A DNA stretch of 64,000 nucleotides from Asterochloris sp. CNOR1 (GCA_963969365.1 OZ017749.1:3844001-3908000), one strand, 5' to 3'. Positions 44,901 through 57,548 are shown, counted from the first letter of the stretch. Notes: generated by a model not told the origin, from the letters alone. Made by a program: numbers and translations.

Positions 44901-47900
44901 GCTGGCCACACCAATGCTGCTTGCCAGACATGTCAGAACGCCTGTGCGGCTGGAGTCTTGATCACTTACAACCCAAGCACGTGAAGCACATGTCTGGTGG
45001 CCCCAAACCCGGGCTGGCCCTTTCATTCAAGCTCATCCTCCCTGGCATGCCTGAGCGCTTCCCAGTACCTGTAGGCGTCGCGAGCACGCACAAGACCTGC
45101 AACCCCCTGCTCCTCTGCATCAGTGTCATACTCAATAAGAGTGGTGCTTGGGCCCTTACGGAGTCACCCTGCGGCAATGCTCCATTACTGGTCAGCACCA
45201 AAAGTGTCGTGGAACAGGTCCCATTGAGCCAACCCTGCAGTGTGCTCAAATCCTTGCAGGCATCACAGGGGCTGTGTGCTTGGCCGCCATTGAGACACCT
45301 TGCCGTTCCTGTGGGTACCACAGGGACTGATGTGCACACCTCTTCAGCGTCAGCCTCCTCAAAGGGGTTGTGCTTGCCCCCGCCTGGGGTGCCAGCTGCC
45401 AAACTGGCAGGGGAAGCCGCTGGCGATGTAGAGCTGGGCGGCGTCCCCTCCTTGGCCCTGGCTTCATCTGCACGTGCAGACTGATCAGCCTCATTGCTGA
45501 AATCACTCTACACTACCCTCACTTGGCCCGTCCTTGGAGAGCAGCCGTGCAGCAAGAGGAAGGCCTGCAGACTGACCATGAGTTGCTGATGATGACGGCT
45601 TGAGCCTCATTCCATGCTGTAAAGCAGCTCTGGCAGGGGCAGACAGGCTGGATGCAGATTGCATCGGTGCGCCCAGCATGTTGCGGAGCTAGGCAGGGCA
45701 CAGGGTGTGTGGCGAAGAACCCGAGCCCAGATTCCCCAAAGAAGCAGCCAGGGCAGGGGCATGTCACCAGCTGCAAGGGCACTGCCAGCAACTGGGCGAT
45801 CAGCTTGCGAGCAGGTGCGGGAATGAATACCTGAATCACCTGCATCTCCACCAGGCGCATCTTTGTTAGGGGTCCCACTCTCCCCGTCACCTTCTGGGGC
45901 GTCGTGCTGCTCAGGCGGAGCAGGCTTGGTTTGCCGTGGCTTTTGCTGTCGGGCCTTCTGCTTCACAAGGAAGCCACCAGCCTCTGCAGTACAGGGTGAC
46001 GGGCACTTTGAGCAGGAGGCAGCAGCGCCTGTTGTCAATGTCTGAGGCTCTGAGGCTGTCTTGAGCTGACTGGGATAGTAGTGGGAACAAGCTCTAGCCC
46101 ACACCTTGACCAGGCACCAGTAAGCTCTGTAGGCTACGTTGCAAGTCTGGCTGCAGATGGTGTTGTCAAGGAGAAACATCCTGCTTGAGGAAGCTTCCAG
46201 CATGAGGAGCTGACCTTGGGCTTGACTTGCACGTTAGCTGCATTGCACTCTCACCACCACCTGCGTCAAGCCACTCCTGTGAGGTTGTGAACTTACGGCT
46301 GCTGAGAAGCCCACCCAGCACAGCTGCAGCTGTGCCCTCTCTTGTCTGCCCAACAGGAACTCTGGAGTAATGATCTACCCAGCTGGCCTGATTCCCCACC
46401 TGAGGCGTTGAGGCGCTCCAGCATCCTCAGAATGACGTGCACAGTCTGTACCAGGTCCTGTGCATGGGTGGCAGGCTGAGTGCGCCCGCTGAAGTTCTTG
46501 ATGGCACGCGCAGTCACAGGCAGCAGGCCAGACTCCCGCAGGTCATCGTGGAACAGCCTGCAGCCAGCATGAAGGCTTGAACCTAGCTTCAATGGGGAAT
46601 TTCCAGACTGCTATGAGTGCAGAGGTCTTAGTCGCATGCACAGCAGTGTGCAACATGCCAGACTCCATGAAGGTGTCGCAACAGCCTGCAGCCAGCACGA
46701 AGGCTTCGGCAGTTGTGGAGGGCTGTTCCAGGTGACAACAGAGCCAATTTTGTGGCATACACAAAAGGGTGGGCAGCAGGCACACTCCTGCACCTTGTTG
46801 CAGACCCAGCATTTGATCTATCAGCCTGTATATCTCCATAGCATAGCAAGCGGCAGTGCATGTTTGTGCACCTGTCTGGTTCAGACAGCACCAAGCAGCC
46901 CGATGAGCCCCTTCCTGACAAGGCTGACAGGTCCCCATGGCATCAGGACCTTATAAACAGAGTGAGGCCATGAGCAGGCTGCAGCTGAAATTTGCACGTA
47001 CAGGCTGCGCTCGCCATGAGAGCTGAGCTGTAGAGGGGCCAGTGCCGAAGCAGCAACAGGCCCCACAGAGCTCTAGGCTGCTTGTTAATTGGCGGGCAGG
47101 TGTTTTTACTCAGCAGAAAGCAGCACCTTGTGAGGCTGTGCTCCAACAAACTGTCTCTGCCGCCAGCTGTGCTGACAAAGCATGCAAGCCACCAATATCA
47201 GAAATACCAGCCGGCTGACCTCCGTTGCAGGCGGTCTGCAGCCTTTCTGTCAGCAGAAGTGCCCAGTGCCTGTGCCAGGTCCAATGCCAGCAGCATCTCC
47301 TTCAGCAGCCCCAGCGACAAGTGCTGCAGCCAGGCCACAGAAGGTGTTCAGTCAGATCATTGCTTGCTGCAGCCTCTGGCGGATTGGCAGCTCTGCTGTG
47401 GGGGGGCCCTATCAGCTGCTGCCCAGCTTTCAAATGCTATGAGCAGTGCCGGTCGTCTTTTCAAAGGGGGGGCTCACAGCAGCAACTGGGAATCATGAGC
47501 TGGTCCGGCTTTACAACTGCAGACCTTGCCCCACTGGGTTGTCCTGCTGCTGACCTGCATGTCCCAGTCCTTGTCTGGTGCCTTCACAGGCAGCTCCATC
47601 AGTCCCAGCCACAGGGTGTGCACCATGTGGAAGGTCTCCCAGCCAAGCGTGGCGCTGATAGATGCGTATGGGGACGCTCCTGCAGGCTAAGGTGGTTGTC
47701 TTGCAGACAGGTCGACGATGCAGATTTCTGCGAAATGACGAGCAAACGAAGCGATGTTGCGGCTTGACCATGAGTTGGAGTGGATAGAGTTTATGCTGCA
47801 TCATTGCAAAAAAGACGGCACTGCCCAGGCACCAAGATCAGCACTGCCTGCCTGCTAACTGCAGGAACTGCTGTTGAATGCTGCAATGATGCAAGAACAG

Positions 47901-50900
47901 CCCTAGATGTTAGCTTGCAGGCATGAATGCTCTTCATCATCCTGCACGCACAAGCGGATGGCAATGCCGTTTGGCAATGTGCAACTGATATTACAGCTGG
48001 CTGTTGCTGCCAGCTCACCACACAATGCGTCAAGCACCATTGCTGTCTGCACCCTGCACAACACCAAGGCTGAATGCTGCTTCACCGTTCTGCTCCTTGT
48101 CAGGGGATGGGCCGCCCCCATCTGCCTCTGCAAGGCCAGGCTGCTGCTCAGCCACCGCCTTAGATGTGGCATCAGTGTCCACTGTGTGTCCCTGCCTCTG
48201 CTTCTCCTGCTGCAGTTGCCTCCTCTCCACAGCTGCAGTCTCCTGCATGTGCCACCATGTGTGAGGGTCCATGCTGCTCTACACAACAAGTCACATACGG
48301 TGCAGCAGACCTAAGTCACTCACATGCTGCATGTGGCACCCTGCGTACAGATGTTGGCTGTGTAGCAGAGCGGCAGACACACTGCCGCTGCCACAAAAGT
48401 CTGCTTCCTGCACTGCTGCAGACTGGGATGCCACCTTGATGTGCGTGGATGGTCATTTGTTGATGTTGCTGGTTAGACTGCAGTGGCATGGCAGGGAGTC
48501 TCTCGAGAATCTAGCTGGCAAGAGGGCAGCAGCACGGCTGATTGCTGTGCTGCTGAACCTTTACCCACCACAGCCCACCCAGTCACTCCTTACAGTGTCC
48601 TGGTCGTTCCTTACAGTGCCCGCAGTTCGCGCACATGGTGTGTCTTGGCGAAATGTTAGCCACTAGCATGGCTGATTGAGCGCACAGCGTCATTAAACAT
48701 GCCTACTTCCTTTGGACATGCAAAGCAAGGGCAACAATCACCTGCTTGATGCGCACAAAAGCGGTCATTGTCCGCGCTAAGCGAAAGAACTGCGCAAAGT
48801 CCTGCCTGCCCAGCCTGGAGATGTGCAGCCCAGGCTCGAGGTCCTTCCTGCAGTTGCACGTGAACCCAGTCTGGCAGGTCCTAGAGCAGTTGTAAGGCAC
48901 TGCAGACTTCACAATGGCAGTGCCGGGGCACTCCTGCCATCCTTGCAGACTTTCAACATGGTGCACTCAAAGCAGGCCCAGCAAGCAACCCTGACCCACA
49001 CACTGAGGTCCTTCGCCGGCGACAGCTGCAAGGCAATGCGTTCGTGCAGGAAATAGGCATGCTCAGCAGCTAGGTGTTCATGTGGTAGCTGGCATCCCCT
49101 TTCAAAGGGAGTCCAGCAAAGGAAGCCCAGCAAAACACGCAAGGCTGGCTGTTGACCAGGAAGCCTAGCTAGACATAGGCCAGGCCTTCTGCACATCTGC
49201 ACATCACCAGCTGAGGAGATCAGTTCTGACCTTCCAGGACATCGCTGCTTTCTCTGCATGTGGCGTGAAGGGTGCCTGTCATGGGACTAGCAGTATTCAC
49301 CTGATGACCTCCATCAGGACATCGTACCCTGCCTCCAGGAACTGCTCTGCATATGCTCGCAGGTGGGACAGGGTCCGGGCGGCCAGGGCTGCGGGCTCAT
49401 CATTCGCCTGCATGCAGGGCACACCAAACTGGCTCTCAGGTGGGACATAGGCTGCCAGGACTGCGCAGGAAACTGCTGGCCGCCAGCGGGGGCGCACCAG
49501 ACTGGCTCGCAGGTGGAACATAGGCTGCCAGGGCTGCGCAGTAAACTGCTGGCCGCCAGCGGGGCTCCCAGCAGATGCTGAATCCCATGGAAAGATTCTC
49601 CAGACGGGCCCAACGCCAACATAACTGACAGACAGCTCGCCACTATGTGCACTAGGTGCAAAGAGACTCCTTGCAGACAGAAGCTAAGTGCACCAGCCCT
49701 GGCCCGGTTGCTTAGCCCCTCCAGCTAGGCAGTGACCAGTCTGAATTGCAAGGACACACTGTGTGACTCACTGAAGAGGCCAGCTCAGCATTTTATGGGC
49801 ACTGGCTCCACCTTCACGCAGGTCCTGTAGCCAGGACCACAGATCAGGAGTTGACTGCATTCACGGCTATATCAGTTGTATGCCCTCTGAAACTTGACTC
49901 TTGTCTGGGCAATGCTCTCGGCTCATGGACTGTGGCCTACACCTCACTGCAGGGGCAGGCAGCGGTCTCAGCCTTGTCGTTTGTGTGCCCTCTGAGACTC
50001 ACCTCCCGGTCTGCACCTCACTGCAGGCGTGGGCTGCAGCCTCTGCCTTGTCCCGTTTTTGGTCCCCTCTGAGACTCACCTGTGACCTGGACCTCAGTGC
50101 AGGCGTGGGCAGAGATCCCAAGGAGGACTTGGAGGGGTTGTTCCTCAGGTAGGTGGAGCGAGCCTCGTCCCTGTGGCGCCGCACAAACATGCCGCCAAAG
50201 CGGGCGTGCCGCGGGGCGCCTCGGTTGCCCAGGCTCGACAGCGCCCGCCTCTCCTTTGCCAGGAAAGCCCTCTCAGCTGTCGCCCCAAACCCTGCGGCCA
50301 CCCGGCAACATTCAGCGGCTTGAGATGGCTTGGGGGAACATGCCTCTCCCATGAAGACCCTAGCCCTGCAACAGAGGTGAGACCAGACACAAACTGTCTG
50401 CACCGCACAGCCAGCCTGTTCTTGGCAATGCAGCCTTCTCAGCCCAGCAATGGTCATCAGTATAGTGCAGGGGCCGAGACATGTTCCTGCTACTCGTGCA
50501 TGCAGCCTACGCACAGACTGTCTTGCTGGCGTGTGGTGCAGCCTCTGCCTGGCTGCTGGCTGTGGCCCCTTGCCGCCAGCCACAGAGGTGCAGCTGCTGA
50601 CGCATGTGCCACCTCCTGACATCAGGCCCACATGAATGCCCTGCCTGTCCGCACACCTTTAGGTCGCGGCCGGACTGGCTGGCGCCGCTCTCCCCTGCCA
50701 GCCTCTGGTGCCACGTTTTCCTGTGCAGCGGCGCGCGGCTGGGGAAGACAGGCAGCTGCCAGCTGGCCGGCATCAGCACCCTTGAAGATGTCAGAGAAGA
50801 TGTCCAGCAGCAGAGGGGCCTCTGACCTGAATGGCCTCTGCATGCAAGAGATGGGAAGTGCGCCCTTATCTGTCTGGCAGATGTGCTTGCTGGAGAGCAT

Positions 50901-53900
50901 GCTGCAGCTCAGTCATTAAGGAAAATGAGTTGCAAGCATGATATGCATATCCGCTTGTTGTCCACCCAGGTTGAAAGATCCACAACTTTGCTCAGCATGG
51001 CAGTCTGGTCAATCAAGAAAAGCCAGTGCAAAGCAATGACTCCCTGCTGTCATTCAGAGGCCAGATCTGGTTGAGCAACAAAAGCTGGTGCATGGCACTG
51101 CCTCCGTGCTGTCACGCAAATGCCAGGTCTGCAATCCCCTGTGTCTGGCAGCCAGGCTTGACTTCCAGCCAGGGTGTTCCTGACCCCAGCTACTGTCCAG
51201 CCTCTGCAATGCTGGAGCCCCAGCTACCAGCACTTGAGACACTTTGATTTGCTCACACTTATGGCAGTGCAGAGGCTCATGGTGTTTAGTACTGGGCAGT
51301 GGTTGCAAGCCAGGGTCCTTCGCGTATGCATGCAATAAGAATTATTGGTTGCTCAGGTACTCCCTGCTGAACTGCTCAGGTACCACACCTGCGCATGTCA
51401 ACTACCTTGTGAATATACATCGGGCCCCAGCCAGTGGGCAGCTGGTGCTCTGCACCGATAGCTGCTGCCAAGGGCTTGTGACTATGCGGTAACTTGGAGT
51501 TGCAACCAGGGCTTGCTGCGTCTTTGTACTAGGTTGCCTCCACACTGCTGGCTGCTGCCAGGGGCTCATGCAGTAGCAGTGCATCAACCTTGTACCCAGG
51601 GCTCACTGCATCCGTGTATTGGGCCATGACCGCCAGCAGCTCCATTACGTGGTCTTCAAACAGGCGCATCAGCAGCTTCTGGCGCAGATGGCTCTTGTGG
51701 TCCCCAGCTGAGCCTGCGGGCAGGCACACACACCAACATGGTAGTGTAGATTGCTTCCACTCTCAAGTCTTTCCAACAAGTATGTTGTGGTCTTTGTCAG
51801 GATACAGAAGCCAGCATGTCGGGGCACCTCCTGCTGCAGCAGTGAACAATGTGTGGGTTCCAGCTGGGGTGCCAAGCAGCGGCACCAGCGTGCGCCTCCA
51901 GGCTGGCCACCATCTTGAGACACCCTGTGGCTGTGCTGCCAGCAGGTGCAGATGCAAAGGAACAAAGTGCAGGCTGGCAGTCGAGCACCAGGACGCCTCT
52001 CAGGAGGTGCCTGCAAGTGCTCCCGTGTTCCTGGCTGAAATGACGTTGATTGGTGCAACTTTGCCTGCCAGTAGTGCAGCAGCACAACAACAGCAAGGCC
52101 TTAGGGGCCCTGACTGTGCTGCACAAAGTGCACAAAGCCTGCTCAATATTGCCCACCTGCTGTGGCAGCTCAAAAAAGAACCCCAATATGCTGCAGATAG
52201 CTGTTTGGCCAGCAAACGCCGGCTGTGCACTGCCTACCTGCTGTGGCAGCCCTGTCTGGTATCTTAAGCAGGTTGCGGATGAAGGTGATGACCAGCTGCA
52301 CAATAAAGCCATCCGCTTCGCTCATGCGTGGATGCCTGCACGTCATATTGTTTGCCAAGTTTTGCAGTAGACCAACGCTGCCAGTAGGCCAGAGCTTGTG
52401 CAACATGGGCCCACTGCTCTCTGCACAGTGGAACTGCTGGCAGCAGTGCTAGGGACATACAGCTGCCTGCTGTTGTGCGCACATCACATGGTCAGCCACC
52501 TGGCTGCGCCCTACATGAGCTCTTCCTACCCATGCCCCCACATCCAGCTGGCGGGCGTTCCAGGTGTCTGCCATCCAGCATCCCAGCCCACAAGGCCGAT
52601 GACCTCTCATGTCTGCCCCAACCCATGCCCTCACACAAGAGGCTGCCAAGAATGCCACCCAACAGTTAGGCTGTTCCTTAAACCTGCGCAGGGTGTCCAC
52701 TGCTGAACTTTTTGTGCCGCCCCAGCACAGTCGGCTGCCACAAATACCATCAACAGATTTGGCCACCCTTCCCACCTGCCCAGGGGCTCTGCCACCAGCC
52801 AATAAGGTCCTCAGATAGAGATGTCACCCAGTAACTATGCTGCACCTCACACCTGCACAGGTCTCTCATCAACCAACCCTGCGTGCTGCCCGGGCACAGA
52901 TGCGAAGACAATTCAAGTTGCCTCTCCCACCTGCCCAAAGGCTCTGCCACCAGCCCCACGATGACAGTCATGGCGTCCTGCGCCAGGAAGGCCTCCTTGA
53001 CCTGCTGCATGTACAGGGCCTGCGTGGGCGCGCTGTTGCTGTCTGCCGCGATGGGCATGGTCAGGAAGGTCACCACCTTCACTGCAGGATGCAAGGGGGC
53101 GCATGTAAGCAGCGGCAGGCAGATGTCTTTGTGGGTCACATGTACCACAGCGCTGTCTGCTGTGATGGGCATGGTCAGCCGCGTCACCAGCTTCACTGCA
53201 CAGCACAGGGGTTGTGCTCATCAGCCCGCTGTGGTGGCAGCATAAGCGTGACGCAGGTGTGGCCGGCACTGCGCCTGGCTGTGCAGCCATGGGAGCACCC
53301 AGCAGCAGAATGGAAAGACCCTGCAGCTCTGGCATGACAAGCAAATGCTGGTTTGGGTCCACACAGCAAGCAGCAGCTGGCAGCGATGTGCAGCTCTGAC
53401 AGGAACACAAAGTGAGTGCTGGCTTCAACGTTGGCAGCGAGCGGCAACGTGAAGTTGATGACGGCAATGTTGTGGCTGCAACAAGGGCTCACATGCATTG
53501 TACACCACGTCAGTGTCCTGAGGGTAGGTGACAATCAGAGGAACCAGGTCTGTTTTGGCGATGTTGTACTGGCCCAGGATCTGCAAAGCCTCGCGCGTCT
53601 TAGGGTCGTCGTTGCGCAGGAAGCGCTGCAGGTCCTTCAGGCAGGCTGCAGCAGGGGCAGGCGCTGGCGTCAGCTCGCAGCTGTGCGCTATCCATGGCGT
53701 GGGGCCATAGGGCCAGGTAGCAGAATTCATCTGGTGCTCTGTGTCCCTGGCTGAGCACATATGACAGTGTACACCAGTGCTGATGGCAAGAAAGCGCTAT
53801 CAGCCAGGGGAGATCTTGGCAGGTATCCCTTGCCGCCAACATGTTGCTCTGATTGTTGCCCCAATCAGGCTCACCTAGGCAATCCTCATCCTTGCAGTAC

Positions 53901-53983
53901 ACTGGCTTGCCATCATCATCCCCCACCAGCCCTCCAAGCCCGCCCGTCACAGACAGCAGCAACTCTCGATCCACCTCCGACAT
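37193..53983 (-). CDS. TIM: TIMELESS/TOF1-family replication fork protection protein
   Basis: Twenty-six exons, all joined in consistent phase, about 1,593 codons: 53875-53983, 53493-53645, 52931-53081, 52238-52320, 51607-51713, 50657-50837, 50080-50291, 49301-49407, 48742-48847, 48053-48242, 47555-47679, 47220-47323, 46400-46557, 45840-45983, 45340-45467, 44731-44845, 44403-44503, 43877-44027, 43037-43116, 42662-42757, 41961-42086, 41466-41621, 40829-41023, 40456-40561, 37733-38901, 37193-37621. Family marks: CLKDLQRFLRNDDPKTREAL, LKVVTFLTMPIAADS, VQLVITFIRNLLKIPD, RHARFGGMFV, NTAFLNHCLAAYF, MFIELLFWKSAATSEEVGQR, and two late repeats ending QLKAMGLKCNRL and QLRKLGLVQGK. Known family role: with its TIPIN/CSM3 partner it stabilises replication forks and the checkpoint in the nucleus. 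The last 530 residues are low-complexity and basic. The intron after 41961 uses a GC donor (CAG then GCAAGC). The exact donor of exon 10 is uncertain (48053 or 48038). Confidence 0.9.
38902..40455. other. Longest TIMELESS intron, with a TGCAG pentamer run
   Basis: A 1.55-kb intron between the acidic exon 40456-40561 and the tail exon. It contains five uninterrupted TGCAG units at 40111-40135. Open frames on both strands lack supporting splice phase. No RNA gene was recognised. Confidence 0.5.
40111..40135. repeat. (TGCAG)5 microsatellite
   Basis: Five perfect tandem copies of TGCAG inside a TIMELESS intron. The unit equals the most common intron 3' end of this genome (CTGCAG), which may help explain how new acceptors arise here. 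Confidence 0.9.
49432..49565. repeat. 72-bp tandem duplication in TIMELESS intron
   Basis: Two adjacent near-identical units share CATAGGCTGCCAGG and AAACTGCTGGCCGCCAGCGG, spaced about 72 bp apart, between the exons 49301-49407 and 50080-50291. Confidence 0.75.
49880..50120. repeat. Three-fold repeat of a splice-donor region of TIMELESS exon 7
   Basis: The block containing CTCTGAGACTCACCT and CTCACTGCAGG recurs at about 49885 (degenerate), 49990 and 50067. The rightmost copy includes the real donor of exon 50080-50291. The middle copy could provide an alternative exon end. This is another case of local copying of exon edges. Confidence 0.6.
52777..53201. repeat. Two truncated copies of TIMELESS exon 3 flanking the real exon
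   Basis: Real exon 3 is 52931-53081. To its right (about 53150-53201) lies a copy of its 5' part, with acceptor and frame encoding KLVTRLTMPITADS. To its left (about 52777-52800) lies a copy of its 3' end, encoding LVAEPLG with the same GTGGG donor. The fragments suggest a duplication that straddled the exon, or two unequal events. Either fragment could be a decoy splice site. Confidence 0.7.
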
Positions 53984-54212
53984 CGGGACAGATCTGCCTG
54001 CTCGATGTCACACAAGAGAGCCCGCAGCTATTTTGGGTTCCACATGTGTGGTCTGCTGGAGCATAGTCTTGACTGAATTGCGCTGTGCCACTTGATTGTC
54101 GTGGGGCATCGGTGAGCTGGACGGGCGCCTCAGACAAAGCATAGCACAAAAGAAGGTGGAGCTTCCTATACTTTACGTCTTGGTCATTGCGGGCACTCAG
54201 GCCTGGCGCAAG
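53984..54212. promoter_or_regulatory. Shared divergent promoter, TIMELESS and ADF
   Basis: Only 229 bp separate the start codons of TIMELESS (minus, 53983) and the ADF gene (plus, 54213), so both 5' UTRs and promoters must share this stretch. No clear TATA box is visible. The function as a two-way promoter is inferred from the arrangement. Confidence 0.6.
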
Positions 54213-57200
54213 ATGACAGACAGCCTTTACACAGCCAAAGCAGCCGTTGAGCAGGGGCTCATATCGCAAGATGACTACAGCGCGGTGAAGGCAGCTTTCC
54301 TGCGGGCTCAGCAGATCAAAGCAGGCCTTGACTCTGGCTTCCTGAAGCCTGAGGACTACCAGGAGGTGAAGAGGGCCTTCCTCCAATCCCTGGAGAGCCT
54401 GTCCCTGGGATCCCCGGTGGTGCAGCCAGGGGAGGCAGGGCAGGGCATTGCAGTGCAGCAGGGCGCCAATGGCATGCCACAGTCTGCTCAGATGCCTGCA
54501 GCAGCATCGCGGACTGGCATGGGCAGCTCTCAGGCCGCCCCTCATCAGCAGGCCCCAGGCGGAGGGCCAGCAGGTGCGCTTCCGCCGTCTGAAGCGCTTC
54601 TGTTGGCCAGACAGATGTGGAGGGAGTTACCTCCACATAACATGAGATGGCTGTCTGAGACATCCAGCTCATGCGGCCCCTGCCTTTACATCAGAGCTGT
54701 CATCTCAGCAGCATGACCGCTGGCTACAGCCTGCATGCCTTTCATTCACATCCTGACAGTCTCTCACTGATTGAGAGAATATCGTGGCTTGGCAGATGCA
54801 CACGGCAAGTGCAAGTGCAGGCATTCAGCAAGTGTGCTCAAGCCTGGCTGTCTGGCTGCACGCTTGCTAGGCGCCTGGCCAGTCCCTGTCCACCAATACG
54901 CTCATTGCGCAGCACCAACTCCACGGGGTCGAATCCCTGTGCAATGCAGACATGAAACATGTTCATACTGGCCCTCTGGAGAAAGCCCGGAGGACGGCTA
55001 TGGGCTGCTTCAATGTCGGCAGCACTCCTCTGGCTGCAGGCCTGCTGCCTCTGCCTCCCAGACAAATTGAGTGGCAATGCAAGCGGCAGCATAGGTTTCC
55101 ACAAAAGCCTTGCTGTGCTCGGGGTGATCATCCTCTATCTGCAGGCCCGCCGATAAAGCGCTGCCATTACAGCTGCTCCTCAGAGCAACTCCTCTGCCGG
55201 CTGGAGTTTGCGCTGCAGCTGCAGCTGCTCTCTAGAGCTGTTCCTGTCCCCGCTGGCTGTGCTGCAGCTCCAGCCGTTTTAGGGAGCAGTGCCTGTACAG
55301 ACTGCACACTCTCCAGCTACCTGTCACCTGAGAGGAAGAGTACTTCACTGCACTCAGTGTGGTGTTCCTCTGGCTGCAGGCCGTGGAGTCTGCGCCACTG
55401 CTGCTTGTACCCCTTTCTTTTCCATTGTAGCAGTGTTCATGCACACAGCTGGACCAGCACTACAGACCGCTGCACTCAGCGGAGTACCCCCTGCAGGCCC
55501 ACAGGCGTCCACGCCACAGCTGTCGCCGCGCAGCAGGACCGCCATTCCCACAAACATCCCCAAGCTGGGAGGCATGCGGCCGAAGCAGACGTCTTCGGTG
55601 AGGCTGCAAAGCTGCACAGCCTGGCACCTCTCAGAAGCACATGCGTCCAGCCATAACTGCATCAACAGCCATGCTTGAAGAGAGTGGTGCGGCCCAACCA
55701 GCTGGGTCTGCAGCCAGAGAGGCTGCCCTGGCTCTGCAGTCTGCCCTCCCGATGCCTGAATGCGGCTTGACTTGATACTTGGGTGTGCCCAGCAGATGCC
55801 TGCATGAGGCACAGCTCTCGTGATTGGGCTGGCTGCTGCAGCCTGTGGCATTGAAAGAGTGTGCTAGTTCTGCCAGCAACAAACTCGTTATGTTGCAAGC
55901 ATTGCTGACTGCTCTACACCGCAGGTCTCCATGAGTGGCATCACAGTCAGTGAGGATGCAGTCAACCTATACTACTTCATGAAAGCAAAGTCAAATGTGA
56001 GCCACCTGCCCCAAAGCTTCCCAAACATCACTTGCCTGGCAATAGCAGAGCAGCCACAGAACCAGAGCACCTGTCTGGGTTCTGGCTTGCCCCAGCTCAG
56101 CCTGGCTGCTTGCTGGTCCTGTTTGCTCAGCACGTGCTCACTGTTTACTACAAGCTCACTGTTCACCATAAGCTCACTGTTTACCTTGCTCTGCAGTATC
56201 GGTGGGCGCTGTGGCGCATCAATGATGCAGGCAATGAGGTGAGAGTTCAGGGGCTTGATAAGCTTACCCTCTGGTTGGCACTCACCCACTGCATTCCTGC
56301 CTGTGCCCGTTAGCTCCTCACAGCTCCAGCAGATAGGGACAGGCCCAATGTCAGCAAGCCCCTCATGCTCATCTTCATGGAAACTCTGCAGGTCATCATC
56401 GCTGGAGTTGGCGACAAGGATTCGCCCCTGTCTGAGTTTATTGACTGCTTGCCCTCCAACGACTGCCGATATGGAGGTAAGCTGCGCTGCACCTTTTGCT
56501 GCCCTGTCTTAGCTGCCCTGCTACCTGTGCCGCTCTGCCCCTCTGCATTGCAGACCGTGCGCCTGCAATGCCTGTGACAGCCTATACGTGAAGGCAAGCT
56601 GCTCTGCACCCTCCCTGGCTCCTGCGCTGTGCTGCGCGGAGGCAGGCTGCGCTGCAATCTGTGCTGCCATGCGCCTTCATTGCTCTTTTGATGAGACAGA
56701 CTGTACTGGATACCCTGCAGTCACTGCCCTTCTTTAGCTCCTTTGCTGCACCACCATCACCCCCACCTGCAGCACTTGAAGCTGGCCCCTCTCCTCTGTA
56801 GTGTATGACCATCAGTTCACCAACAGTGAGGGCTTCATCTTCAACAAGCTGGTCTTCGTCAACTGGTAAGCACCCCTTCTGCACACTCAGGTGGCTACTG
56901 CAAAGGCATTAGCTCCTGCACTGGGCCACAGCTCGCTTCGTGTTTGGCCAGATGCAGGGCATGTCATTGCTCAGGTGTGCTGCTCTGAGGCGCTTCCGCA
57001 GCTCTAGCAGCACACCTGCATCAAGCGCATACATGAGCCACGCATCTTCCTTGGTCTGGCTTGTACTGTTATCAGACACTGAAACTGCATGCAGACGACC
57101 TTCTGGCTCCTGTGCAGGGCGCCAGACACAGCCAGGATCAAGTCCAAGATGATGTATGCCTCCACAAAGGAGTACTTCAAGGGCTACCTGGACGGACTCA

Positions 57201-57286
57201 GCATTGAGCTCCAGGCCAGCGAACCTGATGAGCTCACTGAGCAGGACATTGCTGATGCTGTTCGCTCAGTGATCACCAGGTCATGA
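54213..57286 (+). CDS. ADF: Actin-depolymerising factor/cofilin with N-terminal extension
   Basis: Seven exons in continuous phase: 54213-54573, 55449-55597, 55925-55996, 56197-56238, 56392-56476, 56802-56865, 57118-57286 (TGA), 313 residues. The last 140 form an ADF-H domain starting at MSGITVSEDAVNLYYFMKAK, with FIDCLPSNDCRYGVYD, LVFVNWAPDTARIKSKMMYA and the long actin-binding helix; family role is severing and depolymerising actin filaments in the cytoplasm. Residues 1-170 are extra. The first 65 contain two related helical units (DDYSAVKAAFLRAQQ and EDYQEVKRAFLQS), followed by a disordered Pro/Ala/Gln stretch ending in PKLGGMRPKQTSS. The start ATG has an AAG context. The internal ATG at 55931 could alternatively start a conventional 141-residue ADF. 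In the fused form the usual N-terminal regulatory Ser becomes internal. Confidence 0.85.
54574..55448. other. First intron of the ADF gene
   Basis: An 875-bp intron with a GTGCGC donor and a CACACAG acceptor. No exon in a matching phase was seen inside it, though a symmetric one cannot be excluded. No other feature was recognised. Confidence 0.5.
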
Positions 57287-57421
57287 CTTGACACTTGTTG
57301 ACAGCCCCAAAACCAGAGTCAGAGCTGGCAACTGCTCATGCTGCCTGGCAGCTCTTCTGGGCAGACCATATACACAGCCCTTGCTGGCAGTAGCAGTCCC
57401 CCCTGGACACTGCATCAGAAA

Positions 57422-57426
57422 TGTAA
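57422..57426 (+). terminator. TGTAA poly(A) signal of the ADF gene
   Basis: TGTAA, the chlorophyte poly(A) signal, stands 136 bp past the ADF stop in an AT-rich patch unlike the surrounding DNA. Confidence 0.65.
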
Positions 57427-57548
57427 ATATTTTATTTTGAAATGTAGATGTGGCAAAGCATGTCAAATGGATTTCTTTTGCTGCGTGCACCCCCAACCCC
57501 TGTACAGAGTGCATACTATTGCGTGCAGACAGTAGTCCCATAAGTCAG

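Noticed and set aside
45069-45150. Extra TIMELESS exon encoding IEYDTDAEEQ
   Set aside because: Its only donor ends in phase 2, while the exons at 45340-45467 and 44731-44845 already join in phase 0.
50940-51020. Possible TIMELESS exon encoding FLIDQTAMLSKVVDLSTW
   Set aside because: Intriguing frame, but the flanking exons (51607-51713 and 50657-50837) already join in phase 0 and no family motif is recognised.
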